This document shows positions 16,507 through 23,275 of a stretch of DNA of 64,000 nt, piece after piece. The notes below the pieces were generated by a model that had not been told where the DNA came from, did no database searches, and was given only the letters and a program-made list of their open reading frames with translations. This DNA comes from Paracoccus endophyticus (GTDB lineage: Bacteria > Pseudomonadota > Alphaproteobacteria > Rhodobacterales > Rhodobacteraceae), in the NCBI RefSeq assembly GCF_003286075.1, contig NZ_QLUV01000002.1, forward strand, positions 186,001-250,000, in the 5' to 3' direction. Each line of letters begins with the position of its first letter. The stretch's first letter is position 1. The position numbers and the translations under genes are program-made.

Positions 16507-17451
16507 TCAGACCAGCCCGGCCAGGGCGAGGCACAGCGCGACCCACAGGCCCGCATCGCGGTTGGACCGGAACAGCGCCAGCAGCCGGTCGTTGTCGTCG
16601 GGATCAAAGCGCCGCATCTGCCACCACAGATGCGCGGCAAAGCCCGCAAGGCCCAGGGTCGCCAGCCCCGCCTGCGCGGGCGTGGGCCGCGTCGCGGCAA
16701 GGGCCAGCCCCAGCAGCAGCACGGCGGTCGCGGCGAATGTCAGCAGCCAGCGCGGCGTGGCCGCCCCGAACAGCCGCGCGGTGGATTTCACGCCGATCAG
16801 CGCGTCGTCCTCGGTGTCCTGATGGGCATAGATCGTGTCGTAGAACAGCGTCCAGGAAATCCCCGCCGCATAGGCCAGAACCGCGGCCGGATGCAGCGTG
16901 CCGCCATGCGCCGCAAAGGCCAGAAGCACGCCCCAGTTGAATGCCAGGCCCAGAAACACCTGCGGCCACCAGGTGAACCGCTTGGCGAAGGGATAGACCG
17001 CCACCAGCGCCAGCGAGGCGATCCCCAGCAGCACCGCCGCCGCGTTCAGCGTGAACAGCGCCAGCGCCCCCAGCGCCATCTGCACGGCCAGCCAGCCATA
17101 GGCCCCGCGCAGCGTTACCTGGCCCGAGGGCAGCGGCCGCGACCGGGTGCGCGCCACGCGGGCGTCGAACTCGCGGTCGGTGATGTCGTTCCAGGTGCAG
17201 CCCGCCCCGCGCATCAGGATCGCGCCAAGCGCGCAGACCACCACGATCCACAGGTCGATCCAGCGCGGCCGGTCCACGATCATCGCCAGCCCCACCCCCC
17301 ACCAGCAGGGCAGCAGCAAAAGCCAGGTGCCGATCGGCCGGTCGGCCCGCGACAGCCGCAGCCAGGGCCGCCAGGACGCGGGCGCCCGCTGGTCCACCCA
17401 GTTGCCGCGGGGCGCGTCCAAGACCGTTTGCGTCGGGGCAGGGCGTTGCAT
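16507..17451 (-). CDS. ubiA: 4-hydroxybenzoate octaprenyltransferase
   Basis: A 314-residue integral membrane prenyltransferase. It joins a polyprenyl diphosphate to 4-hydroxybenzoate, the first membrane step of ubiquinone synthesis. The first Mg-diphosphate motif is NDITDREFD (residues 88-96, NDxxDxxxD). The second is near YAHQDTEDD at about 205-215. Eight to nine hydrophobic helices are visible. ATG 17451 is chosen because the family's N-terminal WLRLSRADRPIG follows it at a normal distance; the frame runs on upstream as antisense of rsmE. Its start is only 12 bp from the divergent rsmE start, so its promoter must lie inside rsmE. Confidence 0.94.
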   Translation of the reverse strand: MQRPAPTQTVLDAPRGNWVDQRAPASWRPWLRLSRADRPIGTWLLLLPCWWGVGLAMIVDRPRWIDLWIVVVCALGAILMRGAGCTWNDITDREFDARVARTRSRPLPSGQVTLRGAYGWLAVQMALGALALFTLNAAAVLLGIASLALVAVYPFAKRFTWWPQVFLGLAFNWGVLLAFAAHGGTLHPAAVLAYAAGISWTLFYDTIYAHQDTEDDALIGVKSTARLFGAATPRWLLTFAATAVLLLGLALAATRPTPAQAGLATLGLAGFAAHLWWQMRRFDPDDNDRLLALFRSNRDAGLWVALCLALAGLV

Positions 17452-17463
17452 AGGGTCGGCCTG

Positions 17464-18216
17464 ATGGGACGGATCAGGCTGTTCATTAACCACCCGCTGG
17501 GCGCGGGACAACCCGTGCCGCTGGACGCGGGACAGGCGCATTACCTGTCCGGCGTGATGCGGCTGGCCCCGGGGGACGAGCTTGCGGTGTTCAACGGCCG
17601 CGATGGCGAATGGCGCGCGCGGCTGACACAGGCCGGCAAGCGTGGCGGCCAGGTCGAACCGCTGGCCCCCAGCGGCCCGCAGGTCGATCCGCCCGACCTG
17701 TGGCTGCTGTTTGCCCCGCTGAAGAAGGCGCGCACCGACTTCATCGTGGAAAAGGCGGCCGAACTGGGGGCCGCGCGCATCCTGCCGGTGCAGACCGACC
17801 ACACCGCCGCCGACCGCATCGCCCGCGACCGGCTGCAGGCGCACGCCGTCGAGGCGGCCGAGCAATGCGGCGGCACCTTTGTCCCCCCGGTCGAGGCGTT
17901 GCAGCCGCTGTCGCGCCTGCTGGACGGCTGGGACGGCGGCCGGCGCATCCTGTGGGCCGACGAGGCGCTGGCGGGACCCGCCGAAACGCTGGCCGGGCTG
18001 CCGCAGGGACCATGGGCGATCCTGATCGGACCCGAGGGGGGCTGGTCGCCCGCCGAACGCGCGCGGCTGTCGGGGATGGCGGGCGTCACGCGCATCAGCC
18101 TGGGGCCGCGCGTGCTGCGCGCCGACACCGCCGCCGTCGCTGCGCTGGCGTTGTGGCAGGCCGCCTTGGGCGATTGGCGGGCAAAGGGCGAAGCGGGACT
18201 CAAGGGCCGCGCTTGA
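17464..18216 (+). CDS. rsmE: 16S rRNA (uracil-1498-N3)-methyltransferase
   Basis: A 250-residue SPOUT-class methyltransferase that modifies U1498 of 16S rRNA. The N-terminal PUA-like part includes HYLSGVMRL and FNGRDGEW. The knot region shows KKARTDFIVEKAAELG, then LIGPEGGWSPAE and LGPRVLRADTA, the three signature loops of RsmE. The length is normal for the family. It is transcribed divergently from ubiA with a 12-bp gap. No gene follows closely; a 320-bp gap lies downstream. Confidence 0.95.
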   Translation: MGRIRLFINHPLGAGQPVPLDAGQAHYLSGVMRLAPGDELAVFNGRDGEWRARLTQAGKRGGQVEPLAPSGPQVDPPDLWLLFAPLKKARTDFIVEKAAELGAARILPVQTDHTAADRIARDRLQAHAVEAAEQCGGTFVPPVEALQPLSRLLDGWDGGRRILWADEALAGPAETLAGLPQGPWAILIGPEGGWSPAERARLSGMAGVTRISLGPRVLRADTAAVAALALWQAALGDWRAKGEAGLKGRA

Positions 18217-18536
18217 CGTAGCGTCAGGCATGCGCAGGCAGGCGCGGCCCTTAAAGGGTCATCATTCTGACACAAGGCTTTTTCAGTCAAGTTTCTGCTG
18301 CACAAGCGGGATTGCGCGCAAAGGGGGCGCGTTCGCGCCAGTGTTTCCAGACGATCCTTGCAGGCCTCACGGTGCTGCGAGCCATGTTTCAGCCGTGCAA
18401 CAAGCCCGTGACTTGCGCGCCCTGCATGACTGGGCTGCCGGCCTGTGCGTGGTGAGCGGGCGGGGGGGTGGCTATATCTCCGGCATCCCCCGCTGATGCC
18501 TGCATCCGGCAGGCCCGCAAGAAAAACAGGTGTATC
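18217..18536. other. 320-bp gap, leader of the DUF1127 gene
   Basis: No convincing gene is visible. The segment after rsmE (about 18255-18300) is less GC-rich than its surroundings and may contain the promoter of the small gene at 18537. A TATATC hexamer at 18473-18478, about 60 bases before that start, could be a -10 element, but no good -35 stands at the right distance. An 8-G run lies just before it. I see no terminator for rsmE. Confidence 0.4.
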
Positions 18537-18731
18537 ATGGCCACTATCGAAACCTTCCGCAGAAGCACCCCCGCCCCCTCGTTCGGCCTGATCGCCCGCG
18601 TGCGTGAGACGATCTCGTCCTGGGTCAACGTCCAGGTCACCCGCAAGGAACTGAACCGCCTCAGCGACCGTGAGCTGAACGACATCGGCCTGTGCCGCAG
18701 CGACATCGACCGCATCGCGCGCGGCCTCTGA
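18537..18731 (+). CDS. DUF1127 (YjiS-like) small basic protein
   Basis: A 64-residue protein whose second half is a DUF1127 domain: an Arg/Lys-rich helix, then ELNRLSDRELNDIGL and DIDRIARG. Some alphaproteobacterial DUF1127 proteins bind RNA or affect phosphate, carbon or sRNA-linked stress responses, and short ones are often strongly expressed. Consistent with high expression, the gene has its own long leader and a strong intrinsic terminator 30 bp after its stop. It appears monocistronic. The start is the first ATG before the conserved part; the specific role is unknown. Confidence 0.87.
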   Translation: MATIETFRRSTPAPSFGLIARVRETISSWVNVQVTRKELNRLSDRELNDIGLCRSDIDRIARGL

Positions 18732-18761
18732 TCACCGCGCAAGACTGCTGAGTTCTTGATG

Positions 18762-18786
18762 AAGGCCGGGTCTTGCCCGGCCTTTT
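18762..18786 (+). terminator. Intrinsic terminator of the DUF1127 gene
   Basis: A perfect 9-bp stem (AAGGCCGGG at 18762-18770, CCCGGCCTT at 18776-18784) with loop TCTTG and a T-run continuing to 18786. It has the classic rho-independent layout. Confidence 0.88.
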
Positions 18787-18838
18787 GTCGTTCTGCCCCC
18801 CAGGCCGGGCGCCCGTCAGGCGGCCCGGCACGCGCCTG

Positions 18839-20023
18839 TCAGACGCCCGCGTCCACGATCGCGCGGGCCAGCACCGGAACGCTGTCGCGGTTCAGCCCCG
18901 CGATGTTCAGCCGCGAATCCCCCACGATGTAGATCGCCGCATCCTCCTTGATGCGCTGCACCTGTTCGGGCGACGCCCCCAGGCGCGAGAACATGCCGCG
19001 GTGCCGCGCGATGAAGTCGAAGCGGTCGCTCCCGGTCAGCGCGCGCAGCTCGCCCGCCAGCTGCCCGCGCAGCGCCAGCATGCCCAGCCGCACCTCCTCC
19101 AGTTCGGCCCGCCAGTCGGCGGCAAGCCCCTCGTCGTCCAGGATGGTCTGAACGATGCGCGCGCCATGGTCCGGCGGAAAGGAATAGGTCTGGCGGTTCA
19201 GATAGGCCAGCGTGCCCTGCGCCACGTCGCGCGCGGCCGGATCGGCCACCTGCACCATCAGCATCCCCGTGCGTTCGCGGTAGATGCCGAAGTTCTTGGA
19301 ACAGGACGCCGCCACCATCGCCTCGGGGGCGCGCGACACGATCAGGCGGGTGCCGGCCGCGTCCTCCTCCAGCCCGTCGCCGAAGCCCTGATAGGCCAGG
19401 TCGATCAGCGGCACCGCGCCGGTGCGATCAAGGACGTCCGCCACCTCGGCCCACTGGTCCGCGGTCAGGTTGGCGCCGGTCGGATTGTGGCAGCAGCCGT
19501 GCAGCAGCACCAGGTCGCCCCGTTTCGCCCGCCCCAGGTCGGCCTTCATCCCGTCGAAGTCGACGCCGCGGGTGGCGGCGTCGAAATAGCGGTACTGGAC
19601 GAAGGGCACGCCCATGAACTGCATGATCGACAGGTGGTTGGGCCAGGTCGGGTCCGAGACATGGACGGTCACGTCCGGGTTGCCCATCCGCGCCAGTTCC
19701 AGCGCCTGCCGGATCGCGCCCGTGCCGCCCACGGTGGACAGCGACGCGGTGCGCGCGCCGTCCTGCGCGTCGCCCAGCACCATGCGGCCCATCGCGGCCA
19801 GATACGCAGGCTCGCCCGCCAGCGCGGTATAGGCCTTGGTCGTCTCGGTCTGCCAGATGCGCTGCTCGGCCGCCTTGACGGCGCGCATCACCGGGGTCAC
19901 GCCCGTCGGGTCCTTGTAGACGCCGACCCCCAGGTCGATCTTGCCCTGCCGGGTGTCGGCCCTGAACTCGCCCATCAGGGCCAGGATCTTGTCGGGGGCT
20001 TGCGGTTTGAGGGCGGCGAACAT
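18839..20023 (-). CDS. tyrB: Aromatic amino acid aminotransferase
   Basis: A 394-residue class I aminotransferase. From memory, it follows the Paracoccus denitrificans aromatic aminotransferase along its whole length, including LKPQAPDKILALMGEFRA at the N-terminus. The PLP lysine is Lys243 in SCSKNFGIYRERTG. GCCHNPTGANLT and a C-terminal substrate-carboxylate Arg in the RLNIAG region are also present. It transfers the amino group of Tyr, Phe, Trp or Asp to 2-oxoglutarate. ATG 20023 overlaps the sseA stop by one base, so the gene is coupled to sseA. Confidence 0.94.
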   Translation of the reverse strand: MFAALKPQAPDKILALMGEFRADTRQGKIDLGVGVYKDPTGVTPVMRAVKAAEQRIWQTETTKAYTALAGEPAYLAAMGRMVLGDAQDGARTASLSTVGGTGAIRQALELARMGNPDVTVHVSDPTWPNHLSIMQFMGVPFVQYRYFDAATRGVDFDGMKADLGRAKRGDLVLLHGCCHNPTGANLTADQWAEVADVLDRTGAVPLIDLAYQGFGDGLEEDAAGTRLIVSRAPEAMVAASCSKNFGIYRERTGMLMVQVADPAARDVAQGTLAYLNRQTYSFPPDHGARIVQTILDDEGLAADWRAELEEVRLGMLALRGQLAGELRALTGSDRFDFIARHRGMFSRLGASPEQVQRIKEDAAIYIVGDSRLNIAGLNRDSVPVLARAIVDAGV

Positions 20024-20877
20024 CAGGCGTCTCCGGTTGCGATTTTCAGGTCGGGAAAGCTGCCCCATTCAGTCCAGCTGCCGTCGTAAAGCGACCAGTC
20101 CCGCTTGCCGATCCGTTCCAGCGCCAGCGCCAGGCTGGCGGCGGTGATGCCCGACCCGCAGGTGGTGATGGCGGGGCGCGACAGGTCCACGCCCGCCGCC
20201 TCGAACGCGGCGCGCAGCTCGCCCTCGGACTTCATGGTGCCGTCGGCGTTGTAGATCTGGCCCAGCGGCACGTTGCGCGCCCCCGGGATATGGCCCGCGC
20301 GCAGGCCCGGGCGGGGTTCCGGCTCGTCCCCGCGAAAGCGGGCCGGGCTGCGGGCGTCGATGATGACGTGGTCGCCCAGCTTGGCGGCGGCGGCGACCTG
20401 GGTCACGTCGCGCACCAGCGCCGCCTGGCGCTGCACGGTCATGTGGCGGTCGCGCGTGATCGGGGCCATGTCCTCGACCGGGCGGCCTTCGGCGCGCCAC
20501 TTGGCAAGGCCGCCGTCCAGCATTGCCACGTCGGTCTTGCCCATCAGGCGGAACGTCCACCAGACGCGGGCCGCCGAATGAACGTCCGAGTTGTCGTAGA
20601 CGACGACCTGATGGCCGTCGCCGATCCCCATCGCGCGCAGGCGGCTGATGAACAGCTCAGGCTGGGGGGCCATGTGGGGCAGGTCGCTGCGCGTGTCCGC
20701 GATGGCGTCGATGTCGAAGAACCGCGCGCCGGGAATGTGGGCGTCACGGTATTCCGCCTGCGCGTCGCGGCCGCTGGCGGGCATGTGCCAGCTGGCATCG
20801 ACAATCCGCAGGTCGGGGTCGTCCAGATGCGCGGCCAGCCAGTCGGTCGAAACCACAGTGCGCGGATCGTCAGTCAT
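20023..20877 (-). CDS. sseA: 3-mercaptopyruvate sulfurtransferase
   Basis: A 284-residue two-rhodanese-domain protein. The first domain (about 1-145) contains VVVYDNSDVHSAARVWW, and the second (about 160-280) carries the active-site loop CGSGITA with Cys240. That CGSG(V/I)T loop marks mercaptopyruvate rather than thiosulfate sulfurtransferases. It moves sulfane sulfur from 3-mercaptopyruvate to thiols or cyanide. Coupling with an aminotransferase makes sense, because transamination of cysteine yields 3-mercaptopyruvate; that link is inference. The start at 20877 gives the usual length. Confidence 0.92.
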   Translation of the reverse strand: MTDDPRTVVSTDWLAAHLDDPDLRIVDASWHMPASGRDAQAEYRDAHIPGARFFDIDAIADTRSDLPHMAPQPELFISRLRAMGIGDGHQVVVYDNSDVHSAARVWWTFRLMGKTDVAMLDGGLAKWRAEGRPVEDMAPITRDRHMTVQRQAALVRDVTQVAAAAKLGDHVIIDARSPARFRGDEPEPRPGLRAGHIPGARNVPLGQIYNADGTMKSEGELRAAFEAAGVDLSRPAITTCGSGITAASLALALERIGKRDWSLYDGSWTEWGSFPDLKIATGDA

Positions 20878-20966
20878 GTCACCTCTCCCAACCCCTCTGG
20901 CCGGGTTTAGCCAACGGGGCGGGGGGCTGCAATCGCTGCCGGTGGCGCGGCTTTCAAAGGGACGGG

Positions 20967-21440
20967 TCAGCCCTGCTTCAGCAGGCGCTGCTTTTCGCGG
21001 CCCCAGTCGCGCTTGGCCTCGGTGTCGCGCTTGTCGTGGTTCTTCTTGCCCTTGGCGACGCCGATCTTCAGCTTCACGATGCCGCGGTCGTTGAAATACA
21101 TCACCAGCGGCACCAGGGTCATCCCCTCGCGCCCGATCGCCTGCCACAGCCGCGACAGTTCCTTGCGGCTGACCAGCAGCTTGCGGCGGCGGCGTTCCTC
21201 GTGCCCGAAGACGCCGGCCTGCTTGTAGGCGGCGATATAGCCGTTGATCAGCCACAGTTCGCCCTGCTCGACGCTGGCATAGCTTTCGGCGATGTTGGAC
21301 TGGCCGGTGCGCAGGGACTTCACCTCGGACCCGGTCAGCACGATGCCGACCTCGAGGTCGCTTTCGATGAAATAGTCGAAGCGCGCGCGCCGGTTCTCGG
21401 CGATGATCTTGTAGTTGGGGTCGGATTTCTGCTGCGCCAT
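20967..21440 (-). CDS. smpB: SsrA-binding protein SmpB
   Basis: A 157-residue SmpB, the partner that brings tmRNA to stalled ribosomes. The OB-fold core reads [26 protein letters not shown] in outline, followed by NIAESYASV and the basic C-terminal tail [17 protein letters not shown], which enters the empty mRNA channel. Full length. No tmRNA gene was recognised in the window. It is the upstream neighbour of sseA (89-bp gap, same strand) and diverges from the ThDP enzyme gene. Confidence 0.95.
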   Translation of the reverse strand: MAQQKSDPNYKIIAENRRARFDYFIESDLEVGIVLTGSEVKSLRTGQSNIAESYASVEQGELWLINGYIAAYKQAGVFGHEERRRRKLLVSRKELSRLWQAIGREGMTLVPLVMYFNDRGIVKLKIGVAKGKKNHDKRDTEAKRDWGREKQRLLKQG

Positions 21441-21564
21441 GATCGGCGAGAGATAGGGGCAGGGGCCGCGCGTGTAAAGCCGGTGGCCGCGCGCGCCGCG
21501 GGGTTGCCCCCGCGCGGCGGGCGTCCCAAGCTGGCGCGGCGGTCACGCACGAAGGGGGGCGATC

Positions 21565-23238
21565 ATGCGGCATGGCGGGCGGATACTGGCGGATGCGCTG
21601 GCGGCGCACGGGGTCGGGCGGGTGTATTCCGTGCCGGGCGAAAGCTTTCTGGCCGCGCTGGACGGGCTGCGCGACGTGGGCATTCCCAACATCGTCTGCC
21701 GGCAAGAGGGGGGCGCCGCGATGATGGCCGAGGCGCAGGGCAAGCTGACCGGCCGGCCCGGCGTGTGCTTTGTCACCCGCGGACCGGGGGCGGCGAACGC
21801 CAGCGCGGGCGTGCACGTCGCGCGGCAGGATTCCACGCCGATGATCCTGTTCGTCGGCCAGATCGCGCGCGCCGACCGCGACCGCGACGCCTTTCAGGAG
21901 GTGGACTATCGCCGGATGTTCGGCGGGCTGGCCAAGTGGGTGGCCGAGATCGACCAGACCGACCGCATCCCCGAATATGTCGCCCGCGCCTTCGACCTGG
22001 CGATGTCGGGGCGTCCCGGCCCGGTGGTGCTGTCCCTGCCCGAGGACATGCTGTCGGCCCGCTGCGAGGCGCGTGACCTGCCGCCCGCGCCGCGCCCCGT
22101 GCCCGGCGTGTCCGAGGCGCAGCGGGCGGCGGTCATCGACGCGCTGGCCGCCGCCGAACGCCCGCTGGTCATTCCCGGCGGCTCGGTCTGGGATCAGCGC
22201 GACGCCGACCGGCTGGCGCGTTTTGCAGGAGCCTGGGGCCTGCCCGTGGCCGTGCCGTTCCGCCGCCAGCACATGATCGACAACCGCCTGCCGGTCTATG
22301 TGGGCGACCTGGGCATCGGCATGAACCCGGCGTTGGGCCGGGCGCTGGCGGTGTCGGACTGCGTGCTGTCGCTGGGCTCGCGGCTGGGCGACACGCTGAC
22401 CGACGGGTTCACGCTGATGAACCCGCGCGGGCAGGGCCGCCGGATCGTCCATGTCCACCCCGACCCCGACGAGATCGGGCACCTGTGGCGCGCCGATCCG
22501 GGCATCGCCGCCTGCCCGCGCGCCATGCTGGCCGCGCTGGCGGACGCGCCTGCGCCCGCGCGCCGCCCCGAGGCCTGGACGGCGGGGCTGCGCGCCGCCT
22601 ATCTGGCCTGGCAGACGCCGCGCGACACCCCCGGCGCCGTCCGGATGGAGCGTGTGATGGCCTGGCTGTCGGGCAACCTGCCCGAGGACGCGATCATCAC
22701 CAACGGCGCGGGCAATTTCGCGTCGTTCATCCACCGCTATTTCCGGTTCAAGCGGGTGGGCACGCAGCTTGCGCCGACCTCGGGGTCGATGGGATACGGC
22801 CTGCCCGCGGCGATCGCGGCCAAGCTGCACCACCCCGACCGCACGGTGGTCTGCATCGCGGGCGACGGCGACATCCAGATGACGATCAACGAGCTGTCCA
22901 CCGCCACGCAGCACGGCGCGGCGGTGATCGTGGTGGTGGCCAACAACGGCCGCTACGGCACGATCCGCATGCACCAGGAACGGCACTATCCGGGGCGGGT
23001 GTCGGGGACCGACCTGGCCAACCCGGACTTTGCCGCGCTGGCGCGCGCCTATGGCGGGCACGGCGAGACGGTGACGGACGACGCCGCGTTTGCGCCCGCC
23101 TTCGCGCGGGCGGTGGCGGCCGGGCGGATGGCCATTATCGAGCTGCGCCTCGACCCCGAGGCGCTGACCCCCGGCGCGACCCTGTCGCAGGTGCGGGCGC
23201 AGGGCCTGGCTGCGCAGCACGGCCGGGCCGGGGACTGA
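21565..23238 (+). CDS. Thiamine diphosphate-dependent enzyme, acetolactate synthase-like
   Basis: A 557-residue three-domain ThDP enzyme. The N-terminal Pyr domain has the activating glutamate in CRQEGGAAMMAEA near residue 53. The central domain spans ~190-330. The PP domain carries GDGDIQMTINEL followed by VVANN, the ThDP-Mg motif. It resembles the catalytic subunit of acetolactate synthase and related benzoylformate decarboxylase or sulfoacetaldehyde-type enzymes. No ilvH regulatory subunit is adjacent, so a stand-alone decarboxylase or carboligase is more likely than branched-chain synthesis. The start follows GAAGGGGGG at a good distance. Confidence 0.83.
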   Translation: MRHGGRILADALAAHGVGRVYSVPGESFLAALDGLRDVGIPNIVCRQEGGAAMMAEAQGKLTGRPGVCFVTRGPGAANASAGVHVARQDSTPMILFVGQIARADRDRDAFQEVDYRRMFGGLAKWVAEIDQTDRIPEYVARAFDLAMSGRPGPVVLSLPEDMLSARCEARDLPPAPRPVPGVSEAQRAAVIDALAAAERPLVIPGGSVWDQRDADRLARFAGAWGLPVAVPFRRQHMIDNRLPVYVGDLGIGMNPALGRALAVSDCVLSLGSRLGDTLTDGFTLMNPRGQGRRIVHVHPDPDEIGHLWRADPGIAACPRAMLAALADAPAPARRPEAWTAGLRAAYLAWQTPRDTPGAVRMERVMAWLSGNLPEDAIITNGAGNFASFIHRYFRFKRVGTQLAPTSGSMGYGLPAAIAAKLHHPDRTVVCIAGDGDIQMTINELSTATQHGAAVIVVVANNGRYGTIRMHQERHYPGRVSGTDLANPDFAALARAYGGHGETVTDDAAFAPAFARAVAAGRMAIIELRLDPEALTPGATLSQVRAQGLAAQHGRAGD

Positions 23239-23272
23239 CGGGGCGCCTGACGGGGCGACTGACGGGCGCCCC
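23235..23272. repeat. Three 12-bp tandem units forming a hairpin
   Basis: Units beginning CTGACGGG lie at 23235, 23247 and 23259, with a 12-bp period. The first contains the TGA stop of the ThDP enzyme gene. GGGGCGCC (23240-23247) can pair with GGCGCCCC (23265-23272), which could help end transcription between this gene and the convergent glycosyl operon. Confidence 0.6.
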
Positions 23273-23275
23273 GCC

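Noticed and set aside
18230-18496. 88-codon frame in the gap before the DUF1127 gene
   Set aside because: No ribosome site, no recognised domain, and a composition like translated noncoding DNA.
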